Assembly (NCBI RefSeq): GCF_020080835.1
Contig: NC_058164.1
Coordinates: 12,656,142-12,720,141, forward strand
Source of the DNA: Cotesia glomerata
Taxonomy: Eukaryota; Arthropoda; Insecta; Hymenoptera; Braconidae
Direction of reading: 5' to 3'
DNA: 64,000 nt
The notes beneath the pieces were generated by a model. The model was not told the DNA's origin, searched no databases, and worked only from the letters and a program-made list of their open reading frames with translations. The position numbers were made by a program, and so were the translations under genes. Positions within the stretch are counted from its first letter, which is position 1; each line of letters starts with the position of its first letter. Positions 35,827 through 48,097 of this stretch are shown here, one piece after another.

Positions 35827-36523
35827 TAATATGGTGTTTCATTTTTAGGCAATATTTTTTTTTCGTTCCTACCTGACAATCTAATAATTTATAGATAAAA
35901 AAAAATATTGCTGCCAAAAATAAAATTCTAAGTCGATCAGACACTTCACTCATTGAAAAATTCGATTTCCCATATAAATAACATAGAAAAAATTTTTTTT
36001 CGGTTTCTACTTTATTTTTCGGTATTAAAAAAATTTTTTTAGAAAAAATAACAATACAAATTTTATAGGAAATTAAATTTGCTACAAAAAAGTTCCTGTG
36101 AGCAAACACTTTCCGACGGAAAGTTTTTAAGTTCTAGAGCGGAAAAGGTAAATGTTAATAATAATTGATACCAAATTTTCTTTAAAATGGAATTTTTAAT
36201 TTTAAATTAGATATATTATTTACAATAAACGCTGGAAAGTTGTTAAATTGATAATTCTAGAAAAGACATTTTGTATTTAGCCGATAAAGATAAATTTTAA
36301 TTCATAATTACTATGAAATCATAATGTCAATGAACTAAAATTCAAATTTGCGCGCATATTTTGATTTTCGAAACTTTTTAGTTCTATTTTATGGCACGGT
36401 GGCACTGTTGTTAATATTATTTATACTTTTACTATTGTAAACATAAGTTTTTGCTCTTTATCAGCATCAGTATTGACTTCAAATTGATTAATTAACCTCA
36501 ACGCTTATTATTTTTAACTTCCT
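35827..36523. other. No clear feature; MITE-like fragment at its left end
   Basis: Bases 35830-36110 contain TTCGATTTCCCATATAAATAACATAGAAAAAA, also found in the large MITE at 54474-55433, so this is probably a decayed relative. The remainder is AT-rich and featureless. A 102-codon minus frame is not supported. Confidence 0.4.
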
Positions 36524-36700
36524 GCTAAGAAAATTAAAAATTTTCAAAAATCGGGAAGTTATTGGTTTTACCCCGTTTTTCGAAAATCGAGTTCTCATCA
36601 AATCTTGACGTTTAGAGGTCCTAGAAAGCTTTCTTGAATGTTTTCGTGATGATGTCCGTACATCTGTATGTATGAGTATGTATGTGTATGTGTGTGTGTG

Positions 36701-36732
<32 letters not shown>

Positions 36733-36967
36733 GGGGGGGGGATCCCTTTTACGGATTCCAGGCATAGCTGTTCGGCCTGGATATGTGGCGACTCGACGCA
36801 GGGTCATACTAAAACTCGACGCTAACGCCCCTACCCACTAAACCCTAAACCCCTTTTCTTCTTTCCTCTAATCCCTCATGGAAACCGCCGTCAGGCATTA
36901 CTTCGTGAGGGGAGGATCTAGCTACTGCTATTCCTTCTGGTGGCTAAGGTGTTATTTTTCCTTCCTT

Positions 36968-39900
36968 CTAGTTTCTGTCATTTGCTCTTTTTCTTTCAAT
37001 GGAACGCAGCTCTGTAAGCACTTCGGTGGAAAACGTGCTTGTGGCGTTCCAGGCAGCTTCGGATGACAGCATTTCTTCTACTATTGACTCTGGTGTGATT
37101 TTCTTGTTCAGGATCTTCTCTAACTCATCACGCTGTGGGTTAAAATGAGGGCACTCAAAGAAAACGTGCTCCGCATTTTCAGCAACTCTTGGGCAAGACG
37201 GACACTCTGGGGAATTATCGTGCTTAAAGCGATGAAGGTACTCCCGGAAACAGCCGTGTCCTGACAACATCTGGGTCAGATAGTATTTGGCCTCGCCGTG
37301 ATTCCGGTTAAGCCAAACGTCAATCCTTGGTATAAGTCGATGAGTCCATCATCCCTTCTCCGCAGCATCCCATAGTTGTTGCCATCTTGCTATACTATGT
37401 TGTCGCTCTTCAGTTCTCAGTTCTTCAGCGCTCAGTGTAGATGACCTTTTTCGGTGATATAGGTTCCGTCTTTCCTCAGCTAGGACTCTAAGAGGCAGAG
37501 TTCCAGAAATGACGCACACTGCCTCCTCGGATATTGTGCGGAAGTCGCTCGCAACTCTCAGTGCACTTAATAGGTAGACCGGTCCGGCTCTCCTCCATGA
37601 TTCTTGGATCTCCAGCGCGTCTGCCCAAACGGATATTCAATATGTGAGCACTGATGTGACTACTGACGACAGCAATAGTCTCCTGCTCTGCTTCGGGCCT
37701 CCAACATTCGGCATCAGTCTTGATAGACTAGTTATCACCGCTGATGCTTTAGCACTTACGTGTTCGACCTGTTGCTTAAAGTTCAGTCGGGCATCCTGCG
37801 TCACCCCCAGATATCGGATAAATGGTTGCGATGCGATCTCCTGCTCGCCGACATTCAGCTTGATGTTTTCTACGATCTTTCTGCTGGCGATGAGCACAGC
37901 TTCAGTTTTGTGCTTGGCTAACTCCAACTTCATCATCTCCATCCATAGGTTAATCCGGCTAAATGTGATATCGAAAGCCAGATTGATCTCTTCCAAGTGT
38001 TTCGCGACAATCACTACCGCTACATCATCGGCATATGCAACAAGTTTCACCTCTGATGGTAATGCAACTTTCAGGAGACCATCATACATGATGTTCCACA
38101 GCAAAGGACCCAAAACCGAGCCCTGTGGCCTCCGATTATTTCGTACTCCCTTGGACCGTTTTTCGTGTCATATTTGAGGACTTTGTCTGTAAAGTAGTTT
38201 GCTACCATTCTGCGCAGGTATCCTGGCACTTCTTTATCTTCGAGAGCTCGCATGATGCAGTCCCAGTTAGCGGAATTGAAGGCATTTTTGATGTCCAAGG
38301 CAGCCACTAAACAATACTTCTTTCTGCCACGTTCCCATCTCTTTCCAGCGATTGCCTCCTTAGCTGTATCGACCAGCAGGTTGATCACATCCAGCGTTGA
38401 TCGTCCTTTCCGGAAACCATACTGGCCTTCTGCTAGGAGTGGATCGACGGCTGCTTCTATTCGTTGGTGCATTATACGCTCTAATATCTTACCCGCTGTA
38501 TCCAGCATGCAGAGTGGTCGGTAGGATGATGGCTTGTCCGGTGGCTTCTTCCCTTTAGAGAGAAGTACAAGTCTTTGCTGTTTCCATCTTCTAGGAAAAA
38601 TCCCTTCTTTGAGGCACGAATCGTAAGTATCTAAGAATAGATTCGGTGCTGCTTTAATAGCTGTTTTTAATGCAATATTCGGGATTTCATCCAATCCCGG
38701 CGCCTTATTATTCCCTACTCGGTTACACGCCTCCATCAGTTCCTCTTCTGTGACAGGTGGAATGTCTTCTCGATTTACTGGCAATGAAGAATAGCCGAAC
38801 TTAATTTGTCGAGAAAACAGCGTAGAAACTATTCTTTCCAGGAGCTGTAGACACGTAGGTGATAGCATTGGCTGGCGCTTCAGGTGGGTCATGACCACCC
38901 TATACGGTCTGCCCCATGGGTCCTTTTCTACCTCATCGACGAGTTCCTTCCAACAGCGTCTTTTGCTATCTTTGATGGCCTTGTTCAGTTCTCGACGGGC
39001 TTTTTTGTATTCTGCGACCAGCTCCGCAGAGTTAGGTCGTCGGTGGCCACGCTGTGATAATCTTCTCTTTTTGTGACAAGCTGTGCGAAGGGCGTTAATC
39101 TGATCATTCCACTAATGCACCGATGGTCTTTTATTGATGCCACGCTTACGGGGCATGCAGGTGTCGCACACCTGGGCAATTCTCGTCATTAAGTCCTTCG
39201 TTTTCTCTACAGCATTTCCTGTTATGATGGTCGAGTCACTGTCTAAGGCTACTTCCAAAGCTTCCGAGTCAAAGTCTTTCACTTTCCATCCAGCTCCATT
39301 AGTTTGTCTAGTTGCTCTTTGAGGGTTCCGGCCAGCCGATATTTCCCAAAATATTGCACTGTGGTCGCTGGTGGTGTAGGTGTTTAAGACTTCTCAAGAA
39401 TAGTTTCCTTTCAATAAGCTGCTGCTGACGAATGTGAGGTCTATTATCGAACTAGCCTCTCCCTTGGTATATGTTGGTGTCTCCCGATGTTGAGAAGGAC
39501 CACGTCCAGTAAGGCCATTGCTTCACGTAGTGCCTTGCCTCACGCATTAGTCTGCTTGCTGCCCCTGTCTACCGCCCAGGAATTGAAGTCCCTTGCTATA
39601 GCTACTGGGTAGTATTGCTTTGCGTCTTCGGTCAGTCGATCTAGTAAGTCAGTAAAGTCGGCAATGGAAAGGCTAGGTGGTGCATAGCAACTATAAAAAC
39701 GGATGTCGTTAATAGACGCTGCTACAAAGCCGATGCTATCATTGCTCACTATGCTCTGGAAGGGAAGATTGCCACAGGACCAGATGACAGCCTTGGTGGT
39801 GCTGTCAGTTTCCCAAGGTTGGTGATTCAGGTGTCTGTATGGCTCTGTTATGATTACTAAATCAAGCTCTAATTCACGCACGGTCTGCACGAGCAGGTCA

Positions 39901-40046
39901 TGCGCGGCCTCACAGTGATTGAGGTTAAGCTGTAATATCCTTATGTTTGCTTGCTTGTCATTCTCTGGAGTGCCTCTTTGTATACCGGGCACCTGTATGT
40001 GCCGGCATGATGGGCAGCGTTCTCTGCGCTCTAATTTTCCGAGCAT
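36968..40046 (-). pseudogene. ORF2 endonuclease / reverse transcriptase, copy B
   Basis: The APE-like endonuclease starts at 40046 and reads LNLNHCEAAHDLL, ITEPYRHL, YSCYAPPSLS and ARDFNSWAVD. The usual Gly before DFN is Arg here. A stop at 39540-39542 follows, then further breaks, including one at about 39115. The reverse transcriptase continues at 38898-38071 (FRKGRSTLD, LDIKNAFNSANWD). It shifts frame at about 38105, inside the GGVPQGS box, and resumes at 38113-37637 with YADDVAVV. A TGA follows TSVLTY. The C-terminal CPSCPRVAENAEHVFFECP motif is at 37270-36968. All domains are identifiable and collinear with copy C, but no active enzyme is possible. Confidence 0.9.
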
Positions 40047-41350
40047 AATACATACTTCGCTGGGTTTTTACAGTCCGCAATCTTGTGTCCTTCTTGGCCG
40101 CATCTGATGCATAGCTTGGATCGATCTGTCTTGCTTTTGCACTGAGATCCGTGGTGCCCGAAATGCCAGCATTTGTAACATTGGGTAGGTTTCCCCGTGG
40201 CTCTAATTCGGCAGTTGACCCAGCCAATTCGGATTTTACCGCTTCCTTCTAATATCTTCTGAGCTGCTGCAGCCGGTAGTGTCACGACAGCGATTGTCTC
40301 TTGTGGTATTTTGCAGAGCTCCTTGGTTACCGTATGCAGGGCAGTCTGAATATCCTCCTTTGTTGTGGTGTCATCTAGGTCTCGAATCTCGATGTCTTCT
40401 TGTGGCCCTTTGCAGATCACTTTGGCCTCCTCCTCAAGAATGTTTGCGATGGTCTGTTGCAGGCCTTGGCCTTTGTCCACGCTCTTCCGCGAAATCGTAA
40501 TCAGCAAGTCCCCGCTTCTGGTCTTATTGATCTTGTCCACCGTTGTGCGAACCTGCTCATCAGGGACGTCCTTCCTTATGCGACGCAGAATCTCGGCGTA
40601 CTTTGCTTTCTCGGCCGGGCGGATGATCAGTGCGTCGGGTCTGATCCATTTGAGCGGTTTTTTGCGCTTAGGCTCCGGCCTGGGCTTCTTTGAAGGCTCG
40701 TTTGGGAGATGTTCTTTGGCTAGCCTCCGTTTCTCTTTCCTTGTGTGGACATCTTTCCAATCAGTCGCGTCTTTTTTTTCGGCGTTCTGCTTCATCACGT
40801 TTTTCGGAGGACTTGGTTTCAAGTCCTTTCTCTTCGTCAATCGCCCATCTATTCCATCTGGGGAGTTTCGGTCCTTTCTCTTGTTAGACTTGTTTGAAGT
40901 ATGACCTTCATCTTAAGCATCAGATTCACCGTCACCATCGCCTCCGGTGTCCATTGATTCTTCGATCTCCACAGTAAGTTGACTGCTCTTCTCCGGCGTA
41001 AGACGAGAAGTGAGTTGTCGAGGTGACTGCCATTCTTCGTCCAGTTTTTTAAACATTCGAAGGGCGTTAAGTACCCCGGTTGCCTTGGCCTTTACCTCTT
41101 TATGGATATTGACCTTTGATTGGACAAACTCATGCTGTACGCTGGTCAGCTTTTCGAGGCGTTCCAGCGCTTGCGTCCGCTTCATCTCAGCGCTTGCTAC
41201 TTCTTGGGCATGAGGCCCACTAATATGCCTGTCCTTTTCTTGTTTTTTCGTTTCTTCCATGATTTTGAGTGATACTCCAAAGCAAAAGGTCGTCTCCGAA
41301 CGCGATGCCTCCGGAAGTGGAGGGGTGATCACTCTTACAGCTACCTCCAT
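40031..41350 (-). pseudogene. ORF1 gag-like RNA-binding protein, copy B
   Basis: One frame from 41350 to 40031, broken by a single TAA at 40913-40915. The N-terminal part is predicted coiled coil (AEMKRTQALERLEKL, then KSKVNIHKEVKAK in the related copy), followed by a charged, proline- and lysine-rich middle. The C-terminal part has two CX2CX4HX4C zinc knuckles (CYKCWHFGHHGSQC and CIRCGQEGHKIADC) and the start of a third. Such proteins coat the LINE RNA. The start is more likely the downstream Met at MEETKKQEKD than the first ATG, by comparison with copy C. Confidence 0.85.
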
Positions 41351-42091
41351 TGCTATAAGAGCTTTCGGTCATTGAAGCGGGAAATCTCAACCGCTTTGAC
41401 CCTGCACCTGCTTCCTTCATCGGCTTTCTCTTGCTCCAGTGGGTGCGGCACGTAGATGCCGGGGGTTACCACGTACACCGCGCTATAAGGATCATTTCAC
41501 ACATCTCTTTCGAGCAGCGTCACCGTATCCACTTGCGTACGTGACCCTAGGTCAGATAGTGTGACCAACCCTTCCTGCCGAAAGGGGAGTTTTCGTTTTT
41601 TACCGCGAGAGCTATTTTATTTTGCTCTTACCCTCTGCTCCGAAGAACAGCGAGCTTTCTCCGACCCACAAAGATACACGGACGGTGGCTGTTACTCTTC
41701 AGCTCCGATACCTGATTTGGTCCACGAGGGCTATTTTATTTCGCCCCAATCCGGCGATCTTACGACCGGTTAGGACCCCCCCTATCCACCACCTGGGGAC
41801 GCGCCTGGTGGGAGTTTGGCTTCTTTCGACGGGTGTGTGTGTGTGTGTTTTATCTTAGGGGGGGAATCCTTTTTACGGATTCCAGGCATAGCTGTTCGGC
41901 CTGGATATGTGGCGACTCGACGCAGCGTCATACTAAAACTCAACGCTAACGCCCCTACCCACTAAACCCTAAACCCCTTTTCTTCTTTCCTCTAATCCCT
42001 CATGGAAACCGCCGTCAGGCATTACTTCGTGAGGGGAGGATCTAGCTACTGCTATTCCTTCTGGTGGATAAGGTGTTATTTTTCCTTCCTT

Positions 42092-45000
42092 CTAGTTTCT
42101 GTCATTTGCTCTTTTTCTTTCAATGGAACGCAGCTCTGTAAGCACTTCGGTGGTAAACGTGCTTGTAGTGTTCCAGGCAGCTTCGGATGACAGCATTTCT
42201 TCTACTATTGACTCTGGTGTGATTTTCTTGTTCAGGATCTTCTCTAACTCATCACGCTGTGGGTTAAAACGAGGGCACTCAAAGAAAACGTGCTCCGCAT
42301 TTTCAGCAACTCTTGGGCAAGACGGACACTCTGGGGAATTATCGTGCTTAAAGCGATAAAGGTACTCCCGGAAACAGCCGTGTCCTGACAACATCTGGGT
42401 CAGATAGTAGTTGGCCTCGCCGTGATTCCGGTTAAGCCAAACGTTAATCCTTGGTATGAGACGGTGTGTCCATCTCCCTGTTGTCGCGGCGTCCCACTGC
42501 GATTGCCATCGTGCGATGCTGTTCTGCCGTTCTTCAGCTCTGAGTTCCTCGGCACTTAGTGTGGTTGACCTCTTTCGTTGGTAAAGGTTCCGTCTTTCCT
42601 CAGCTAGAACTCTAAGCGGCAGAGTTCCGGAAATGACACACACTGCTACTTCTGATATCGTGCGGAATGCACTGGCTAGTCTTACAGCGCTCAGTCGATA
42701 TACTGGTCCAGCTTTTCTCCATGATTCTTGCAACTTCAGAGCGTCTGCCCAAATAAATATTCCATATGTGAGCACCGATGTGACAACTGATGATAGTAGT
42801 AGTCTCCTGCTCTGCTTTGGCCCTCCGACGTTCGGCATCAGTCGTGCGAGACTAGCCCTCACTACTGACGCTTTGGCACTGACGTGTTCCACTGACGTGT
42901 TGCTGTTTAAAGTTGAGACGGGCATCAAGTATCACTCCCAAATATCGGATGTAAGGTTGTGATGTGATTTCTTGTTCGCCGACTTTCAGCTTGATGGTCT
43001 CTAACACTTTTCTGCTGGATATAAGCACTGCCTCAGTTTTGTGTGTAGCCAGATGTAGGTTTACCGTATTCATCCACCGATGGACTTGCTTGAAGGTGAT
43101 GTCGAACATGTTGTTAATTTCGTCAAGGTGTTTAGCGACGATTACTACGGCTACGTCGTCTGCATATGCTACGAGTTTTACACTTCTTGGCAATTTCAAT
43201 CTCAATAGGCCATCGTACATGATATTCCACAGCAGTGGACCAAGTACAGAGCCCTGGGGTACACCTCCTGTAATATCGTACTTTTTTAGACCATTCTTCG
43301 TGTCGTATTTAAGAACTCTATCGGTGAAATAGCTGGCCACTATTCTACACAGGTATTCTGGAACGTTTTTCTCTCGAAGAGCTTGCATGATGCAATTCCA
43401 GTTGGCGGAATTGAAGGCGTTTTTTATGTCTAATGCCGCCACCAGGCAATGCTTCTTTGTGCCACCCTTCCATCTGGTTCCTGCGATCGCTTCTTTAGCC
43501 GTGCTAACAACCAGATTGATCGCGTCCAGGGTTGATCGTCCTTTCCGAAATGCATACTGGTTGTCTGTCAGGAGTGGGTCGACTACTGCATCTATTCGTT
43601 GATGAATTATGCACTCAAGTATCTTACCCGCCGTATCTAGCATGCAAAGTGGCCGGTAAGATGACGGTTCTTCTGGTGGTTTCTTCCCTTTAGGTAACAG
43701 TACCAATCGTTGCTGTTTCCACTTACGAGGAAAAGTCCACTCCTTGAGGCATGCATTATAAGCATCTAGGAATAATGTTGGAGCTGCCTTTATGATGGTT
43801 TTCAAGGCTAAATTAGGGATTCCGTCCAATCCCGGCGCTTTATTATTCCCTACACGGTTACAAGCCTCCAGCAGTTCTTCTTCAGTGACAGGTGGGATGT
43901 CGTCCAATTTGCCTGGCGCCAACTGGTAATCGTAGTTGCGTTACTGTGGAAACAGTGCAGTGACGATTTTCTGAAGAAGTTGAGGACACGTAGGTGATGG
44001 CATTTGTTGTTTTTTCAGGTGGGTCATAACCACCTTATATGGCCTACCCCACACGTCTTTATCCACCTCGTATATAAGCTCTTTCCAGCATCTTCTTTTG
44101 CTCTCTTTGATGGCTTTATTCAGTTCACGACGCGCCTTTTTGTACTCGGCGATCAGCTCCACTGAGTTGGGCCGTTGATAGCCGCGCTGAAAAATTCTTC
44201 TTTTCTTATGACACTCTTTACGGAGGACGCTGATGTGGTCGTTCCACCAATAGACTGAAGGTCTCGAATTTATGCCACGTTTACGAGGCATACTGGCATC
44301 ACAAGCATGTGTTACTCTCCTCATCAGGTCCTTAGTCCGTTCTTCTGCACATCCAGTGTTGATCGGATCACCATCGAGGGCTATTAGTAATGCTTCTGGG
44401 TCAAAAGATTTTACCTTCCAACCAACGATGTTAGACTGCTTGACTGGTCTCTTGGGGTTCTGGTCGCTTGATATTTCCCAGAATATCGCATGATGGTCGC
44501 TGGCAGTGTAGATGTCCAACACTTTCCAGTTGCAGTCGCCTCTGGCAAGGCTATTACTGACAAAAGTGAGGTCTACAATTGAGCTTGCGTCACCATTGGT
44601 GTAGGTCGGCGTATCACCACTGTTGAGCAAAACCACATCTAGTGTAGTAAAGGCCTCCAGTAGTGCTTTCCCTCGTGCGTTTGTATGTTTGCTGCCCCAG
44701 TCAACTGCCCAGGAGTTGAAGTCTCCGGCTATCGCTACTGGATGGTATTGCTTCGCATCTTCGGTTAGTCGATCCAGGAAATCAGTGAAGTCAACAATGG
44801 AGAGGCTAGGTGGTGCATAGCAGCTATAGAAGCGGATGCCTTCTACTGATACTGCTACAAAGCCGGCATTGCTGTTGTCGACTGCATTTTGGAAAGAAAG
44901 CTTGCCACATGACCAGATGACAGCTTTGGATGTGCTGTCAGATTCCCAGGGTTGGGTACTCAGGTGTTTATATGGCTCTGCTATCAGTACCAAGTCCAGC

Positions 45001-45125
45001 TCTAATTCTCGCACAGATTGCATGAGCAGGTCATGCGCTGCTTCACAATGGTTGAGGTTGAGCTGCAATATCCTCATGCTTGTTTGTTCGTCAACTTCTG
45101 GAGCGCCTCCTGATATACCGGGCAT
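42092..45125 (-). pseudogene. ORF2 endonuclease / reverse transcriptase, copy C (two lesions)
   Basis: The ATG at 45125 overlaps the end of ORF1 by about 50 bp. The endonuclease (394 codons to 43941) has LQLNLNHCEAAHDLL, LIAEPYKHL (Glu), YSCYAPPSLS, AGDFNSWAVDWGS (Asp/Asn) and SDHHAIFWEI (Asp/His), so its catalytic set is complete. A TAA at 43941-43943 then interrupts the same frame. The reverse transcriptase resumes and reads FRKGRSTLD, LDIKNAFNSANW, GGVPQGSVLGPLLWN and YADDVAVV. At about 42885-42908 an imperfect tandem duplication of AACACGTCAGTG shifts the frame. The thumb and the C-terminal CX2CX8HX4C motif follow to 42092. The damage is slight compared with copy B. Confidence 0.92.
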
Positions 45126-46537
45126 CTGTAGGTGCCGGCATGGTGAGCCACGTCCTTTGCTCCTTGCTGGTCAGCACATATTGCACACTTGGCAGAATTT
45201 TTACAGTCCGCGATACGATGCCCTTCTTGTCCACATCTGATGCAGAGTTTAGATCGGTCTACTTGGCTTTTACATTGGGGCCCAACATGTCCAAAATGCC
45301 AGCATTTAAAGCATTGGATAGGTCTCGTCGTCGCTTTGATTCGGCAGTTAACCCACCCGACATGGATCTTGCCGGTTCCTTCCACTAATTTTCGCGCGAT
45401 GGTCATAGGTAATGTGACTGCAGCCGTCTGCGTACCTCTGAAAGCCTTACGGATTTTTATTCCTTCCAGAGGTATCTCATGATCTTTTCCAACTTCCTCT
45501 TTCAGGGCGGCCTGGATCTCTTCCTTCGTCGTTTCTTCGTCGATGTCTCGAATCTCAATGGTCTCCTGTGGACCTTTACAGACTACCTTAGCATCGTCTT
45601 GAAGAATTCCTGTGATGGTCCTCTGCAAGGCTTGGCCTTTGTCAGCACTTTTCCTTGACAACGTGATCAGCATATCTCCGGTCATTGTCCTGCGGATCTT
45701 CTCGACGGTATTTTGAACCTGGTCTGCTGGGACATCACGCTTTATGCGGCGCAATATTTCGGAATACTTCTCTTTTTCGGCAGGGCAAATTATCAGCGCG
45801 TCAGGTCTGATCCATTTGCGCGATTTTTTCCACTTAGGTTCCGGTCGTGGCTCCTTCGGCAATTGCTTTGGGAGGTGATCCTGCTCCGGCCTTCTTTTCT
45901 TCGATTCTACTTTTTGCCACGCGTCGACCTCCTTATTTTTGGCACTCCGTGCCGCCACTTCTTTTGGAGGACTTGGTTTTGTGTCCTTTTTCTCCATTAC
46001 TTGGTTGACCGTTGGGTCAGGGGAGTTACGGTCTTTCCTCTTCCCAGACCTGACACCAGTGTCGCTTCTGTCTTCTGTTACAGATTCACCATCGCCTTCG
46101 GCACCGGTGTCCATCTCTTCGACGGTGTCTGCAGCAGGTTGTCTGCTCTTCTTCGGTGTGACATTGGGAGTTTGCCGTTGTTGTGCCTGCCATCCGTCAT
46201 CAAGTGTTCTGAACCTTTGAAGGGCGTTGACTACGCCGGTTGTCTTCGTCTTGATCTCTTTGTGGATGTTGACTTTAGACTTAACAAACTCATGCAGCTC
46301 TCTAGTAAGCTTATCGAGGTGTTCCAGTGCTTGTGCCCTCTTCATCTCAGCACTTGCTACGATAGCTGCTTGCTGGGCGTGAGCCCCGTTTTGACTCTTG
46401 TTTGTTTCCATATTTTTACTCATACTTTTTTGATTTACCAGCGCATCGTACGGGGTGGAGCGGGTTGCCATAACTAGGAACGGGTGTACCCTCGGAGATA
46501 GTATTCCTACCCCAGTTCCCTGAGGCCTAGCCGACAC
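45074..46537 (-). CDS. ORF1 gag-like RNA-binding protein, copy C (intact)
   Basis: Open for 487 codons. The likely true start is the internal MSKNMETNKSQ (about 46424), because the first ~37 codons are not shared with copy B. There is a predicted coiled coil at EMKRAQALEHLDKL, an acidic stretch around EEMDTGAEGDGES, and a lysine/proline-rich region. A conserved middle domain runs from WIRPDALIICPAEKEKYSEI to GTGKIHVGWVNCRI. Zinc knuckles CFKCWHFGHVGPQC and CIRCGQEGHRIADC follow, then a third cysteine/histidine group. R1-clade ORF1 proteins bind element RNA and form the RNP that is delivered to the target. This is the only undamaged LINE gene in the window. Confidence 0.9.
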   Translation of the reverse strand: MSARPQGTGVGILSPRVHPFLVMATRSTPYDALVNQKSMSKNMETNKSQNGAHAQQAAIVASAEMKRAQALEHLDKLTRELHEFVKSKVNIHKEIKTKTTGVVNALQRFRTLDDGWQAQQRQTPNVTPKKSRQPAADTVEEMDTGAEGDGESVTEDRSDTGVRSGKRKDRNSPDPTVNQVMEKKDTKPSPPKEVAARSAKNKEVDAWQKVESKKRRPEQDHLPKQLPKEPRPEPKWKKSRKWIRPDALIICPAEKEKYSEILRRIKRDVPADQVQNTVEKIRRTMTGDMLITLSRKSADKGQALQRTITGILQDDAKVVCKGPQETIEIRDIDEETTKEEIQAALKEEVGKDHEIPLEGIKIRKAFRGTQTAAVTLPMTIARKLVEGTGKIHVGWVNCRIKATTRPIQCFKCWHFGHVGPQCKSQVDRSKLCIRCGQEGHRIADCKNSAKCAICADQQGAKDVAHHAGTYRCPVYQEALQKLTNKQA

Positions 46538-46984
46538 TTAGCCAGCCCCGGAATACACGGACGGACTAGACTCGCTCGGAGCGGTGAAGATTCCGACCTC
46601 TAACACTCACTGCGTACTTCCTGATCAAGGCCCGAAGTGGCTGGCTCCTGATCCACTGCTGCAACTTACACCTCGGCAGAGCAAGCTCACATCAGCCGTG
46701 GCCTGCATCGTCGGAAACTACGACACGAGGTTCCGGTCACTCCCAGTGGGTCACAGCAGGGAACGATCGTCTTGTTAGGTCAGTTAGTGCGACCAACCCA
46801 TTAAAGGGGAGTTTTGTCCACGGGAGCGTATTTTGTTTGGTTATTTTGCTTGGCTCCTACCCGCTGTACCTCATCAACTAAGAGATTAAGTGTCATCCAA
46901 GGACAGCGAGCGTTCTCCCATCCGCTCGGGGAGACGCGCCCGGTAGCAGTATCTCTTCTGCCCCAAGTGTGTGTGTGTATGTGC

Positions 46985-47015
<31 letters not shown>

Positions 47016-47528
47016 TGTGTATGCGTATGTATGTATGTGACCCTCTTATAACTTTTGAACGGTTTGACCGATTTTATCGCGGTTGACGCCATTCAAAAGG
47101 GCTTGACCAAACTTAGATTTTAAATGTTTTTTTGATCGATTCGTACCGGTAGATTTTGAGAAATCTAAAAAAAACTACAAAAAAAAATTTTTTGAAATGT
47201 GGTTTTTTTCTTTAATTACTTCTAATTGGCTTTACCGATCAATTCCAAAATCTAATCAGCTCTTAAGATCAAAAAACCACGTCGATCAACGCATGCCCGG
47301 TCAAAATCGGTTGATTCGTTCGTGAGTTATCGTTGTCGAAAAAAAACCGAAAAAAGTGATTTTTCGAAATTACTTTAAAATTCCTGGCTTGATCGATTCA
47401 AACTTGAAGATTTTCCATGAGACTTCAAAAACTGCGTCGACTGCCACCAACGGCGTGAAAATCGGTTCATTCATTCAAAAGCTATTGGCGTTTGAAAATT
47501 AAAAAAATTGTGTTTTATTAAACTGCTA

Positions 47529-48097
47529 TAGGGACCGAGCCTTTTGACTGTCACGCCAACTGATGATAGAAATAAGCTAATGGGCAAAAATTTTAAACTT
47601 ATACATGTGATTTAATGTTGATTTATTTTTTATTTAAATAAATTAATAAATTGTTAGAAATTTTTTCAACTATAGAGTTTTGATATATCACAATATATAT
47701 AAATATATCAAGTAGGAACCGTCAAATTGACAAACTTGTGAAATTTTATTATTTTTCGCTCAGTACTATATGAGAGACAGGCATATGACGTGTTTAGAGG
47801 CGGTAATGATCTTTGGAGGCTATGTTTACATGGCTATTTGACTTAATAATGCTGAATTTCTTTTATCACATTGAATATACATAACCTTAAGTTTTTTTTT
47901 TAACCTTCTGAATTATTTTTGCTTCTAATACGACCGATTAATACTGGTCAAAAAGCATATTTTATTATTTTTTCTATTATTAAGTGAAAAAACACTTAAG
48001 CTATTGTAATTTTTTTTGCCCATTTAGTGCTTTCGTTAAACACCAGAGCGCGCCACTTTTGACAGATGTGCTGCCTCTACAGTGAGTGCACGGTCTC
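47529..48097. mobile_element. 569 bp MITE with TA target, inside hairpin repeat
   Basis: The left end TAGGGACCGAGCC and the right end GCACGGTCTC are imperfect inverted repeats, flanked by TA on each side (47527-47528, 48098-48099). The uninterrupted sequence, AACTGCTATTAGAG, is present in copy 2 at about 9080-9094, which fixes the insertion point exactly. A lone related end, ACGGTCCCTATAG, occurs at about 49001-49013. Confidence 0.8.

Larger units (their letters stand above)
36701..41831 (-). mobile_element. R1-clade non-LTR retrotransposon, copy B (full length, decayed)
   Basis: Minus-oriented element of about 5.1 kb. Its 3' end is a ~26-base poly(T) on the plus strand directly against (TG)n, and its 5' end (about 41831) is directly against another short GT tract. 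It contains 5' UTR, ORF1, ORF2 and the 3' UTR shared with A and C. Both ORFs carry several stops and frameshifts, so B is older or faster decaying than C. Confidence 0.9.
41849..46966 (-). mobile_element. R1-clade non-LTR retrotransposon, copy C (full length, nearly intact)
   Basis: About 5.1 kb, minus strand. The 5' end at 46966 (reading TTGGGGCAGAAGAGATACTG on the minus strand) abuts GT/CA microsatellite sequence. The 3' end (AAGATAAAA tail) abuts a 16-bp GT tract that is also the 5' flank of copy B. The 5' UTR is about 430 bp, and ORF1 and ORF2 overlap slightly. Only two lesions are seen in ORF2. Insertion into AC repeats has been described for R1-clade lineages such as Mino and Waldo; I infer a similar habit here. 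Confidence 0.92.

Noticed and set aside
40279..40904. Plus-strand frames of 73 to 179 codons opposite LINE B ORF1 (and similar ones at 45713-46477 opposite LINE C)
   Set aside because: Antisense shadows of GC-richer LINE coding sequence; the minus-strand frames carry the zinc knuckles and endonuclease motifs.
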